From contig CAVWBB010000007.1 of the NCBI GenBank assembly GCA_963753115.1, positions 62,001 to 126,000 of the forward strand: a stretch of 64,000 bases of DNA, given 5' to 3'. Origin of the DNA: Bog-473 sp963753115. GTDB lineage: Bacteria > Actinomycetota > Acidimicrobiia > Acidimicrobiales > RAAP-2. Positions 28,221 to 38,393 of the stretch are shown here, in pieces; the first letter of the stretch is position 1, and each line of letters opens with the position of its first letter. The notes under the pieces are model-generated. The model made no database searches. It worked only from the letters and a program-made list of their open reading frames with translations, and was not told the DNA's origin. Position numbers and translations under genes: made by a program.

Positions 28221-29050
28221 GTCAAGGTCGCTCCTCCGCTGCGGATGGCGGCAACGACCCCGCCGTCCACCGGGAGATCGATTCCGGAGATGAAGCTCGC
28301 CTCGTCGGAGAGCAGGAACGCCGCACCGGCCGCAACCTCCTCGGCCAGACCCTCGCGCTTGATGGCGGCCATCTGGACGAGCATGTCGTTCGTGTCGCGA
28401 GCCGCCGCCTCTTGGCGTCCCATGGGCGTGTCGATGATTCCCGGTGTCACCGAGCAGATGCGCGCCCCGACCTGACCGAATGCCACCGCCTCACGTCGGA
28501 CCAGCCGGTGCACGCCCCGCTTCGACCACGTGTAGGCCATCCCCGGATCCTCGACGTCGGGCACGGCTTCGAGGATCTTCTCCAGGAAATCGGCTGCCAA
28601 CGGCTCGTCGAGCACGGCGTCGGCCGGAACGTCGGCCGGTCCCAGCGCGAGCAGCGGCGCCACGGAGCCGAAGCAGACGACGGCGGTGCCCTCCGACGCC
28701 AGGGGCCGGAGCGCGTCGACGAGCAGCGCGGTGCCGATGAGGTTGATCGTCAAGATCTCGCGCCAGTCCGCCATGGTGGGTGACACGCCCGCGGCATGGG
28801 CGACGGCCCGCAGCTGGCCGAGCTCCGCCGCCCGGGCCGCCAGGCGGGTCACGCCGGCGGCGTCCTTGACGTCGAGGACGAAGGGCTCGACGTCGGCCCG
28901 CGTCCTCGCCGCCGCCAGGTTGTCGGCCTGGGCCGAAAGCGACGCTTCGTTTCGGTCCACCAGCAGCAGGACGTCCACCATGTCAGCCACCCGCGCCGCA
29001 CAGGCCGCACCCATGCCCCGGGCCGCACCCGTGACGATGCCGACGGTCAT
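28217..29050 (-). CDS. Short-chain dehydrogenase/reductase
   Basis: 277 residues with cofactor loop GAARGMG (7-13) and catalytic YTWSK late in the fold; an inserted loop rich in Asp and Ala sits before it, as in 3-alpha-hydroxysteroid dehydrogenase-like SDRs. Ends with SGIDLPVDGGVVAA. It overlaps the ABC fusion gene by 4 bases upstream and the esterase by 4 bases downstream, so all three are coupled. Confidence 0.9.
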   Translation of the reverse strand: MTVGIVTGAARGMGAACAARVADMVDVLLLVDRNEASLSAQADNLAAARTRADVEPFVLDVKDAAGVTRLAARAAELGQLRAVAHAAGVSPTMADWREILTINLIGTALLVDALRPLASEGTAVVCFGSVAPLLALGPADVPADAVLDEPLAADFLEKILEAVPDVEDPGMAYTWSKRGVHRLVRREAVAFGQVGARICSVTPGIIDTPMGRQEAAARDTNDMLVQMAAIKREGLAEEVAAGAAFLLSDEASFISGIDLPVDGGVVAAIRSGGATLT

Positions 29051-31896
29051 GCGGGCCCCGCGTCCGTGCTCGCCGCCAGGCCCACATGCGGCGACCCGAG
29101 ACCGCCCGGCGGCGGCCCACCGCTCCGGTTGATGGCGCGCTCGTCGGTGCCGAGGTAGCTGGCGATCACCCGAGGATTGTCGCGCACTTCGGCCGGCGGG
29201 CCCTCGCAGATCACCCGTCCGGCTTCCAGGCAATAGACCCGGTCGCTGATGCCCATGATCAGTGGCATGTCGTGCTCAATTAGGAGGACGGACGCGTCGA
29301 GCTGGCGCTGCACCGTGACGATGAGCGGCCCGAATGCCTCGGTCTCGCGCTGGGCCAGACCGGCGGTGGGCTCGTCGAGACACAGCACCTTGGCGTCCAA
29401 CGCCAGGAGGCCGGCGAGCTCCACGACGCGCCTGGTGCCGGTCGAGAGATCGGCGATGTAGTGATCCCGGTAGCCCCCCAGGCCCAGGAGCTCGACAAGG
29501 TCGCCGACCGCGGCGCGGTCAGCCCGGCTCCGGCGCGTGGCCCGGGGCAGGGCCAACGCGGTCGAGAGCACACCCGTCTCGCTCTTCCCCTCGAGCGCCA
29601 CCAACAGGGTCTCGGTCACGGTCAACTCCGGGAACAAGGTGGCCGACTGGAAGGTCCGGCCCAGTCCCAACCCGGCTCGATAGGCCGGTGCCTTGTCGCC
29701 GATCTCCTCGTCACCCAGTCGCACCGAGCCCGTGGCCGGGACGAATCCCCCGATTGCATTCATCAGCGTCGATTTGCCGGCGCCGTTGCTCCCGATGAGT
29801 CCGACGATCTCGCCGGCTCCGACAGAGAGGCTGACGCCGTCGACTGCCGCGTTGCCGCCGAAGGTCACCCGCAGGTCGGCGACGGCGAGCGTCGGGATCT
29901 GACCCTCGCGGTGCTCGGGCTCGAGCGTGGCCGCCTTGGCCGCCGGGCGTGCCGTGGTCGGATCGGGCTCCTTCCCGTAGCGCGTGTCCGCCCACGTCAA
30001 GAAGGCATCCCGGGCGTCGTAGACGACCTGCATCAGCCCGCGGGGGAAGTACAGCAACACGGCCAGCAGCCCGATGCTCGATGTGAGGAGCCCGAGCACC
30101 TGATTGTTGGGGGCGAGGGCCGGTATCCCGATCACCCAGAGCGCGCCGATGACCGCCGCGGTGACCGAACCCATGCCGCCGATGACCACCATGGCAACGA
30201 GGCTCAGCGACGCGTCCACCACGAAGAAGCTCCCAGGGCCCGAGAAGGCCACGTTGGAATAGGCGCCACTCAGAAGAGCGCCACCCATGCCAGCCAGGGC
30301 ACCCGCGATGGCGAAGGCGCGGATCTTCTCCCAGGCCGGACGCACCCTGTAGGCGGCTGCGGCGTTCTCGTTGTCGCGGACCGCCATGATCGAACGCCCG
30401 ACCCCGCTGTCCCGGAACCGGCTGGCCACCAGGAGCACCACGACGAGGATGACCAGGACCACGTAGTAATAGGTGCGCTGCCCCGGAAAAGACAGTGAGA
30501 ACAGCTTGCCGGGGACGAAAGGCAGGTCGGAACCGTCAGGAGACGCGCCGCTCAGGATATGCAGGCTGAAGAAGTATTGCTGCGCCGCCAGAGCAAAGAC
30601 AAAGGTGACCACGGCCAGGTAGAGCCCCTTGACCCGCAACGAGCTGAGTCCGAGGACGATGGCGACGACGGCCGAGCCCGCGGTGGTGGCCACAATGGCG
30701 AGCCAGAAGGGCACGCCTCCTTCCACCAGCCGAGCGGCGAACAGCGCTCCGAGGCCAGCGAAGGCCATCTGGCCCAGCGAAAGCTGGCCCAACCATCCCG
30801 TCAGGACCGTCAGCGACGTCGCGCAGATCGCAAACGCGAGCACCTCGGTGAAGGTCTGCTGCGTCGACGGTTGCGTGAAGATGAGCGGCAGCACGATCGC
30901 GATCACCGCCAACAGGAACACGCCACTCTTGTTCACGTTGCGGGCCCAGCGGTAGGAGCGCAAGCGGACCGGGATGGGACGGGCCCGGGGGGTGAACGCG
31001 AACACCTCGCTCTCGTCGGTGCGTTCCCGGTTGAACAGGACCGCGATCACCACGGTGATCAGGAGCAAGAGGTTGATGAGACCCGGTTGGTCGATGAAGT
31101 TGAAATTCAGGATGCTCTGCAGGAGGCCGATGACGAGGGCGGCGAGGATGGTCCGGCTGAACGAGGTCATGCCGCCGATGACGGCGGCGACGAGGGCGAG
31201 CGACAGTGTCTGGGGTCCGAGCGTCGTCAGGTCACCCGCCGCACCGCTCTGGCCGGCGATCAGGACGATCGAGAGCGTGGACAGTGCGGCGGCCAGGGCC
31301 CACACCATGGTGGAGACCATTTTGGGACTGATGCTCGACAAGCGCGCCAGACGCGGATTGCTCGCACAGGCCTTGACGGTGCGGCCGATGGTCGTCCGGT
31401 CAAGAAACCACGTCAAGGCGACGAGGGCAATCGTGGCGATGATGAGGACCGAGACATCCGATCCTCTGACATTGACGCCCGCCACCGTCCACATGCCGTT
31501 GATCGCGCTGGGATAGTGCACGGTCAATTCGGTCGGGGCGGGGATCTTGATGGCAATCGCCGCAGCGAGTTGCGACACGCCGATGGTGGCGACGAGGACG
31601 ACGACACGCGGCGACTTGCGGAGTCGGCGAATGATCGCCAGGTCCACAATGGCCCCGAAGGCCAGCCCCACGACCAGCGCGACGGCGAACCCCACCCAAT
31701 ACGGCACGTGGTACTGCACGACCAGCAGTGACAGGATGGCGGCCCCGACCACGCCCATGTTGCCCACCGCGAAGTTGATGATCCGCGTGGCGCGGTAGAC
31801 GAGGACCACTCCCACCGCAATGACCGAAATGGCGAGACCCTGGACGATGCCGTCGAAGACGATCTGGCTGTTGAGCCACGAAACGGCGAGAATCAT
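29047..31896 (-). CDS. LivH-LivM-LivG three-way fusion ABC transporter
   Basis: 949 residues in one chain. About 1-300 is LivH permease (GIVQGLAISVIAVGVVLVYRAT). About 320-625 is LivM permease (LTGWLGQLSLGQMAFAGLGA, GLYLAVVTFVFAL). About 667-920 is the LivG ATPase: Walker A GSNGAGKST (702-710), Q-loop GRTFQSATLF, signature variant LSTGTRRVVEL, Walker B VLCLDEP, H-loop LIEHD. These parts are usually three genes. The second ATPase comes from the MFS-LivF fusion upstream, whose stop overlaps this start by 4 bases. Confidence 0.93.
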   Translation of the reverse strand: MILAVSWLNSQIVFDGIVQGLAISVIAVGVVLVYRATRIINFAVGNMGVVGAAILSLLVVQYHVPYWVGFAVALVVGLAFGAIVDLAIIRRLRKSPRVVVLVATIGVSQLAAAIAIKIPAPTELTVHYPSAINGMWTVAGVNVRGSDVSVLIIATIALVALTWFLDRTTIGRTVKACASNPRLARLSSISPKMVSTMVWALAAALSTLSIVLIAGQSGAAGDLTTLGPQTLSLALVAAVIGGMTSFSRTILAALVIGLLQSILNFNFIDQPGLINLLLLITVVIAVLFNRERTDESEVFAFTPRARPIPVRLRSYRWARNVNKSGVFLLAVIAIVLPLIFTQPSTQQTFTEVLAFAICATSLTVLTGWLGQLSLGQMAFAGLGALFAARLVEGGVPFWLAIVATTAGSAVVAIVLGLSSLRVKGLYLAVVTFVFALAAQQYFFSLHILSGASPDGSDLPFVPGKLFSLSFPGQRTYYYVVLVILVVVLLVASRFRDSGVGRSIMAVRDNENAAAAYRVRPAWEKIRAFAIAGALAGMGGALLSGAYSNVAFSGPGSFFVVDASLSLVAMVVIGGMGSVTAAVIGALWVIGIPALAPNNQVLGLLTSSIGLLAVLLYFPRGLMQVVYDARDAFLTWADTRYGKEPDPTTARPAAKAATLEPEHREGQIPTLAVADLRVTFGGNAAVDGVSLSVGAGEIVGLIGSNGAGKSTLMNAIGGFVPATGSVRLGDEEIGDKAPAYRAGLGLGRTFQSATLFPELTVTETLLVALEGKSETGVLSTALALPRATRRSRADRAAVGDLVELLGLGGYRDHYIADLSTGTRRVVELAGLLALDAKVLCLDEPTAGLAQRETEAFGPLIVTVQRQLDASVLLIEHDMPLIMGISDRVYCLEAGRVICEGPPAEVRDNPRVIASYLGTDERAINRSGGPPPGGLGSPHVGLAASTDAGPA

Positions 31897-34160
31897 TCCG
31901 TGTCTTCCTGGCCGCCCAGGAACACCGCCCGCGCCAGGTCGTCCCTTTCCATCAGATCGCGGATCTGGCCCTCGAAGCGGACGCGGCCCTTCTCGAGGAA
32001 GACGGCCCGGTCGGCAATGGCCGCCGCGACGTTGAGTGACTGCTCCACGATGATCAACGTCTGGCCCGCCGCCTTCAGTCCGTCGACGACTTCGATGAGC
32101 TCCTGGACGATGATCGGGGCGAGGCCGAGTGAGAGCTCGTCGATCATCAGTACGGCGGGGTCGTGCAACATCGCGATGGCCAAGGCGAGCATCTGCTGCT
32201 GCCCTCCCGAGAGCGAATCCGCACGCTCGCCGCGCCGATCCTTGATGGCGGGAAAGAGCTCGTAGACCCGCTCTGTGCGGCGGCGCAGCTCGGCGCGATC
32301 AGAGCGATAGACGAACCCTCCCATCTCGAGGTTCTCCGCCACCGTCATGGGACCAAAGACACCCTTGCCGCCCGGCAGGAGATGGATCCCAAGCTGCGCA
32401 CGCTGTTCCGGCGTGGTGTAGGTGATGTCCCGGCCGTTGAGTCTGACCGCACCCCTCGACGCGATCTCGAGGCCGGCGGCGACATTGAGCGACGTCGACT
32501 TTCCCGCACCGTTCGTCCCGAGAAGGGCGAGGACCTCTCCCCGCTTCACCTCGAAATTGACGCCGAAGAGGATCTGGACGTGCCCGTAGCTGAAGTCGAC
32601 GTTGCTCAGCTGGAGGACGGGGATCTGTTCGGGATCGGCTTCCTGCCGTCTGTGTTCCTCCTGCTCCTCCTGGAGCTCCACCACCACGAGGGAGAGGTCA
32701 TTGCGGATGAAGTGGGCACTGCGGATGATCATGAAGGCGCCGAAGATCGTCGATGGGATCATGATGATCAATACCGTGGCCCGGATGCCGACGATGCTGT
32801 CGAGGAGCGCTGCCAAGACGGCTCCTCCCGTGGCCCCGACGAAGAAGACGTAGATACCGCCCACCGCAACGGTCAGTCCGCGCAGGCGGTAGGGAGAGAC
32901 AGAGGTGAGGACCGGGCCGATCATGGAAAAGCCGGTGAGAAGAAGGACCGCCGTCGGGACGCTGAAGATCGCCCAGAGGACCGCGTTCGGCATGAAGTAC
33001 TGGATCGGAACCAGAACGGCACACGGCAGGACGACCTTGCCGATGAGCGAGAGTGCCTTCGCCGGGTCCCTGCGGTAGAGGCGGTCGTAGTAGCGCCCGA
33101 CGAGCGGGAGCGCCACCAGCACACCCACGCTGCCGACAGTGCCGATGATGCCGCGCTGGAAGGCGTCGAGGCCGAAGCGTTGCTTGAGGTAGAGGTTCCC
33201 CAGCACCGGGACGGTGAACAGCCCGAATCCGATCGCCGAGAAGGCGATGAGGACCAATTTGATGGTGCGGATGCGCATGATCCGCTCGAACGCCGCCTCC
33301 AGCGAGGGGGCGGCCGGGCGCGTGTCACTGAAGACCTCTCCCAGCACGTCCTTCTTCTCGAACTGCCCGCGAGGCGGCTCCGGGATCCGGAAGGCGAAGA
33401 TGGCCACCACCACAATCGGGATGGCCAGGACATAGAAGGCCCAACGCCAGCCGTTCGGACCGCCCACCTGCGTGGCGATGAGCCCGACCAGCAGCGGGCT
33501 GAGGGCCATGGCCCCTCCGCTGCACATCCCCATGGCCGCGTACAACCGTCCGCGCACGCTGATCGGGTACGTGTCCGCCAACAGTGAGCCGTGGACGCTG
33601 TTGGTGCTGGCCTGGGAGATGCCGGCACCGAAGCGCGCCAGGAAGAACACGAAGATGTTGATCGCCAACCCGGAGACGAACACCATCAACCCGAACGCGA
33701 AGGTGGCCCATCCGATGATGGGCGCACGCCGGAACCGGTCGGCCAGCCATCCCATGGGCACGATGCCCAGGACGAGGAAGCCGCCGGCAATACCTGCCAC
33801 GAAGGTGATGGCGCCGGTGGAGACGTGAAAGGACGACTGGATGTTGGGCGACAGGACGGCAAGTCCTGAGCTCTGGAGATTGTCCAGCGTGACAATGATG
33901 GCCAAGACGATGAAGGCCCGACTCCCCGACGTCCGCAGGCCTTCGCGCAGCGTGGTCTGCTCCTCACCCACTCCCGGCAGCAGGTCCTCCGGGAGCAAGA
34001 TCTCCGGCGCCGACTCGGCCGCGAGCTGGCGTTCGGCCGCCGAGTCGACGACCAGATGCGCGAGGTCGGCCGCGCTGGGTGCGCCGGAGACGCCCGGGTT
34101 CAGCGGGCCCTCCGGAGTCGGTTCGCTCAAGATGCCCCCGATCCCAAGGCCCGGCCCCAC
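31893..34160 (-). CDS. MFS transporter fused to LivF-type ABC ATPase
   Basis: 755 residues. A 75-residue acidic cytoplasmic N-terminus is followed by an MFS carrier at about 80-485, with motif A GWLADRFRR (137-145) and about 12 membrane segments. A charged linker (EEQEEHRRQEADPEQ) leads to a complete LivF ATPase at about 514-755: Walker A GTNGAGKST, LSGGQQQ at 650-656, Walker B VLMIDE followed by LSLGLAP. No frameshift is needed; the reading frame is continuous. The GTG at 34160 is the probable start. The ATPase completes the LivHMG fusion next door; the carrier's role is unknown. Confidence 0.92.
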   Translation of the reverse strand: MGPGLGIGGILSEPTPEGPLNPGVSGAPSAADLAHLVVDSAAERQLAAESAPEILLPEDLLPGVGEEQTTLREGLRTSGSRAFIVLAIIVTLDNLQSSGLAVLSPNIQSSFHVSTGAITFVAGIAGGFLVLGIVPMGWLADRFRRAPIIGWATFAFGLMVFVSGLAINIFVFFLARFGAGISQASTNSVHGSLLADTYPISVRGRLYAAMGMCSGGAMALSPLLVGLIATQVGGPNGWRWAFYVLAIPIVVVAIFAFRIPEPPRGQFEKKDVLGEVFSDTRPAAPSLEAAFERIMRIRTIKLVLIAFSAIGFGLFTVPVLGNLYLKQRFGLDAFQRGIIGTVGSVGVLVALPLVGRYYDRLYRRDPAKALSLIGKVVLPCAVLVPIQYFMPNAVLWAIFSVPTAVLLLTGFSMIGPVLTSVSPYRLRGLTVAVGGIYVFFVGATGGAVLAALLDSIVGIRATVLIIMIPSTIFGAFMIIRSAHFIRNDLSLVVVELQEEQEEHRRQEADPEQIPVLQLSNVDFSYGHVQILFGVNFEVKRGEVLALLGTNGAGKSTSLNVAAGLEIASRGAVRLNGRDITYTTPEQRAQLGIHLLPGGKGVFGPMTVAENLEMGGFVYRSDRAELRRRTERVYELFPAIKDRRGERADSLSGGQQQMLALAIAMLHDPAVLMIDELSLGLAPIIVQELIEVVDGLKAAGQTLIIVEQSLNVAAAIADRAVFLEKGRVRFEGQIRDLMERDDLARAVFLGGQEDTE

Positions 34161-34225
34161 CCCCGCGTGCGACCGCAGACCGCACGGTTACCCGCTGGGG
34201 TGGTGCCGGAAGGGATCATCGCCCC

Positions 34226-35506
34226 CTACTTTGTCGCGGGGACGAGCGTCTCGCTCGTGGGGTCGTACTTGAAGATCGTCACGGCTCCCGTTGCGTACGG
34301 CTGGTTGGGACCGAAGGAGATGGGCCCGAGTCCGGGGATGTTGGCGTTCTTCAGCGCGTAGCCGGCCTTGGTGAAGCTCGCCACCGTGAGGTTCTTGCCC
34401 GCTTTGGCCGCGATGTCGTCGAACAGGGCCAGGTACTGGCAGGCCTCGACGACCGAGGCGTAGGTGGTGTCTGTGCTGGCGCCTGCGCCGGGCTTGGTGG
34501 GATCGACAGGCGGTGTGATCTTGTCCGAGGGGTAGGCCTTCTTGACCGCGGCCACGCACTTCTGGATCGCCGGGTCTTTCCACTGCTGGTAGAAGGTGGG
34601 CGCTGTCGACGCCGCCACGACGTTCTTCAGGTACGGGTTGGCGCCCTTGGTGGACTCCACGTACGAGATGAGCGACGACTCGCTGGTCGCGATGTAGAGC
34701 GGCTTGTAGGTGCTCTGGTTGTCCAGCTGCGCCCGGGGCCACGTCGTCGAGCCCGAACCCCCGACTCCGATCACGACATTCACCCCGGCACTCTGGAAGC
34801 GCTGGGAAATGGACTGGACCGCCTGGTCCGAGGCAACGGCGTCGGTCGCCTGCACGCTGTCCTCGGCGGTCAGGGCCACGGGCACTCCCAACTTCTTGAG
34901 GGAGTCCTGCACGACCTTCACCTCGGGAGCATCGGAATCCGCACCGTAGAAGATGGCGACCTTCTTCCCTTTGAAGTCACCGGCCTTCTTGAAGGCCGCA
35001 AGCTGCAGCGGGTCGAAGTTCGCGTCCGGCGGGATGAGGGAGAAGTCAGGCGGTGCCGAAGCCGGAATCGTGCCCGGGAGCGATCCCATCAGCACCGGTG
35101 TGTCGTGTGTCACCTGGTAACAGTCCGGGAACACCGGGGCAATGGCGACGAAGACATGGTCGTCCTCGGTCAGCTGCGTGCACGACGATGTCGCCTCGGC
35201 CGGCACCGACGGGTTCATCTCTGCCATGGAGAGCACGAGCTTGCGCCCGTTGACTCCCCCGTTTGCGTTGATCATTTTGATGACGCCGTTGTAGGCGTCC
35301 GGAAAGCTGCCGTCGTCGATGGTCACCCCGAGGCTCTTCAGTGCCTCGAAGTTCACGTACGGCAAGCCCACGGCGATGGTCTTGGCCGTCACGCCTTGAT
35401 CCGCCGGGCTCGATGCCCCGGCGGTCGTGGGACCGGCGACAAGCAACGACCCCAGCGCGGTGACGAAGGCCGCGGTTCCGGCCCAGATGGATGTTCGGGT
35501 GCCCAT
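34226..35506 (-). CDS. Liv-type ABC transporter substrate-binding protein
   Basis: 426 residues from an ATG with GGAGGGG upstream; a start 26 codons earlier is less likely. The signal peptide is MGTRTSIWAG plus a hydrophobic run and AGASS, without lipobox Cys. The mature domain starts with VTAKTIAVGLPYVNFEALKS and contains NANGGVNGRKL. It is first in the operon with the MFS-LivF and LivHMG fusions and supplies their ligand specificity, which is unknown. It is only distantly like the binding protein at 4248. Confidence 0.9.
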   Translation of the reverse strand: MGTRTSIWAGTAAFVTALGSLLVAGPTTAGASSPADQGVTAKTIAVGLPYVNFEALKSLGVTIDDGSFPDAYNGVIKMINANGGVNGRKLVLSMAEMNPSVPAEATSSCTQLTEDDHVFVAIAPVFPDCYQVTHDTPVLMGSLPGTIPASAPPDFSLIPPDANFDPLQLAAFKKAGDFKGKKVAIFYGADSDAPEVKVVQDSLKKLGVPVALTAEDSVQATDAVASDQAVQSISQRFQSAGVNVVIGVGGSGSTTWPRAQLDNQSTYKPLYIATSESSLISYVESTKGANPYLKNVVAASTAPTFYQQWKDPAIQKCVAAVKKAYPSDKITPPVDPTKPGAGASTDTTYASVVEACQYLALFDDIAAKAGKNLTVASFTKAGYALKNANIPGLGPISFGPNQPYATGAVTIFKYDPTSETLVPATK

Positions 35507-35518
35507 GGCCCCTCCTTT

Positions 35519-35537
35519 TCGAGAGAGCCCCTCTCGA
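35519..35537. promoter_or_regulatory. Inverted repeat TCGAGAG-N5-CTCTCGA before the binding-protein gene
   Basis: Perfect 7-base arms and a 5-base spacer, 13 bases upstream of the ATG at 35506. It could be an operator or a leader hairpin that hides the ribosome site. GAGAG-N5-CTCTC recurs at 51711. Confidence 0.4.
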
Positions 35538-35593
35538 GGCGCTCTCCTTGCTCTTCCCCCTACGGATGGAATGTGGTGCGACATGATGCCTCC

Positions 35594-38133
35594 CTATCTC
35601 CAACTTGTGGCGTCGGGTACGGCAACGCTGCAACGAACCGGCGCGTCGTCCGACGAGCGGCCGATCAAGAGGTCGTAACGGCCGGCGTCGACCTGCCACC
35701 CCCGCTCACGACGTGGCGCCGGTGGGGAGAGGAGGTTGAACATCGCGGGCAACAACGTCTGCACGTCGTCCCAATCGTCCTGGCCCGGCTCCCAGTAGGC
35801 GAAGGCGCGGCCCTCGAGCACGAGGTCGACAGTGGTGGTCTCCCCCGGCTCCAGCCAGACCTTCGCAAAGGCCTTGAGTTCCTTGACCGGACGTGCCAGG
35901 CGCGCCGACGGCGGCGACACGTAGCACTGGACCACTTCGGACCCGGCTCGAGCACCCGTGTTGGTGACGGGCACCGACACCGTGAGCGTGTCGCCGGCCT
36001 GGAAGGTGCCCGAGGACAGCGTCGCCGCGCCGATCTGAAACGTCGTGTAGCTCAGGCCATGGCCAAACGCGAAGCGCGGCGCGATCTCGTTGTGCTCAAA
36101 GCCGCGGTAGCCCATGAACAGACCTTCGCCATAACGGAGCTCGCCGTTCTCCCCCGGGAAGTTCGCGTGGGACGGACTGTGCCCCAGCCGCACCGGAATC
36201 GTCGTTGGCAGCCGTCCGCCGGGATCGGCGAGGCCCGCGAGCACATCGGCCAACGCGCCACCCATCTCCTGGCCGCCGAACCAACACTGCAGCACGGCGG
36301 CGACATCATCCGCCCACGCCATGTCGACGGGAGATCCGGCGTTCACCACGACGACGGCGTGTGCGTTGCCGCGGCCACACGGCGGATCAGCTCGTCCTGT
36401 CGTCCGGTCAATGTGAAGCCCGCGCGGTCGTGCCCTTCTGTTTCGGTCTCCTCAGTCGTGCCGACACAGACGATCGCGACGTCGGCTTCTGCCGCTGCGG
36501 CGACGGCCCGTTCCAGCAGCGCATCCGTGTCCGGCGTCCGGAAGCCGACGCGGAAACCGGCCAGCGTCGTCTCGCGAGCGGCGTACTCCACGACGAACTC
36601 GGCGGGGACACCTTTCTCGAACGGCACGTCGGCAACCAGGTCCTGGCTGGCCTGACCCCAGAAGTCAGTGCCACCGGGCGGTGGCCGGTTGGTGAACCCG
36701 TCGAGGACGAGCTCACCATTGATGAAGAGCCGGGCGAGGCCGGCCTGGGCCAGGGCAATCTGGAAGACCCCGCTCTCCTCGGGTACGACTGTCCCGGCGA
36801 CGCGGATCGACCATTCGCCCAGGGGCTCGCCGGTTCCGAGACCCCCGGGCTCCAGCATGCGGAGCCGCTCGAAGCTGCGACTCTCCTCAATTGGCCCTTC
36901 GAGCTCGCCCCCGGCAAAGCGGTCGCCCCGGAAACCCTCGGGGGCCGGGAGGACCGGGCCACCGACGGCCGCCGGGGAACGCGTGACCTCGCAGCCACGG
37001 GCGTAGGTGATGGCAGTGTTCGGTGGACATGCCTCTGCCAGCGACGTGAGGAACGCGGAACCATGGTGCGCCGTCAACTGGGCGGAGCCGCCGCCCATGA
37101 TGGCCGGCGAGACGGCGTGCGGACCGACAACGGCGACGCGTGTGGCAGCCGGTGCACTGAGGGGCAACGTGCCGTCGTTGCGCAGAAGGACGATCGATTC
37201 CGCCGCAGCGCGACGAAGCAGCGTCACGTCAGCAGCCGTCGGGACCCTCGGATCGACGGCTGGCTCAGGAGCATCAAGCACGCCGATTCGCTCGAATCCG
37301 CCAAGAAGGCGCCGAAGCGAGTCGTCGAGATCCGACTCGTCCACGTCGCCCTTCTCAATGGCGGTCGCCAGCGCCGGGCCGAATGCTCTCGCCGGGCCCG
37401 GCATCTCGAGGTCGAGCCCGGCGCCGAGCGACACGGCCGTCTCGACGACAGCGAACCAGTCCGTCATCACAAGGCCCTCGAAACCCCACTCGTCACGAAG
37501 GATGTCGAGGAGGAACTCGCGCTGCTGGGTCAGCCAGCGCCCGTTGAGGCGGTTGTACCCGGTCATGATGCCGAGCGCTCCGCCTTCTCGTACCGCGACT
37601 TCGAACGGCACCAGGTACAGCTCACGGAGGGCACGCTCGTCAATCACGGAGCTGATCGACGAGCGCTCGAACTCGGCGTCGTTGCCGACGAAGTGCTTCA
37701 CAGTGGCGAAGACGCCGTTCGACTGGACGCCGCGGACATAGCCGGCGGCGAGGGCGCCGGAGAGAAGCGGATCCTCGGAGTAGCACTCGAAGTTGCGACC
37801 GCCCAAGGGCGAGCGGTGCAGGTTCACCGTGGGAGCCAGGAGGCCGCGGCACCCTCGGTCGAGGGCTTCCCGGCCGACGAGCGCTCCGAGCTCCTGGGCC
37901 GTGTGCGGGTTCCAGGTCGCGCCGATGGCCGATCCACAGGGGATGCAGGTCGAAGGGGTGCCCTCGACGCCGGGGAATGCGTCCCCTCGTGCCCCGTTCG
38001 GGCCATCGGTGACGTGGACCTTCGGGATGCCCAGGCGCTCGACCGCCACGGTGGACCACATATCCTCTCCCGCGGTGAGAGCAACCTTCTCTTCAAGCGT
38101 TAATGCATCGACTAACGCTTTGACATCGGCCAA
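35594..38133 (-). pseudogene. GH3 beta-glucosidase with PA14 insert, interrupted by a single-base frameshift
   Basis: About 845 residues across two frames. The N-terminal GH3 barrel carries the nucleophile Asp in GLVMTDWFAV; KHFVGNDAEFER and SPLGGRNFECYSEDP are conserved sugar-site segments. A PA14 domain sits at roughly 390-520 and the acid/base Glu in ETEGHDRAGF. At about 36370 the frame shifts; one missing C (GCGGC-AACGC) restores AAANAHAVVVVNAGSPVDM. The C-terminal part has HGLSYTTF and an Fn3-like domain. I prefer a TTG at 38133 (GGGGGCGA upstream). Removes glucosyl-type residues from glycosides; secretion signal absent, so cytoplasmic. Confidence 0.85.
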
Positions 38134-38393
38134 TTCGTCGCCCCCGTATCGCCACTCTGATATTACGAGAATGTGATTTTTGAGAACTATAAGAAATATT
38201 GGGCCGTCGCGCAAGCGTACCGACCGGTCCAACCGAATGTGGGTCAGCGCTGCGGGGAACCCACCTCGAGCGGTCCCTCGCCTCGCACGACCGGCGCCGG
38301 TCGGACCCCGATTCCCGGCCCCGCGCCCACGCTCGTCCCTTTGATTCCCCGCCCGGTGCGCGCCTGCCGCCGGGCACGTCGCAAGGAGGCCTT
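38134..38393. promoter_or_regulatory. Divergent promoter region, AT-richer than its surroundings
   Basis: 260 bases between the GH3 gene and a TetR gene. About 38100-38220 is clearly lower in GC than anywhere nearby and holds a TAATAT hexamer (38156-38161, minus strand) suitable for the GH3 promoter. The TetR-proximal part is GC-rich with AAGGAGG just before the TTG. No clear palindrome was found. Confidence 0.5.

Noticed and set aside
34079..36655. 858-codon plus-strand frame opposite the binding protein and GH3 gene
   Set aside because: Antisense to two clear genes; no domain or start signal.
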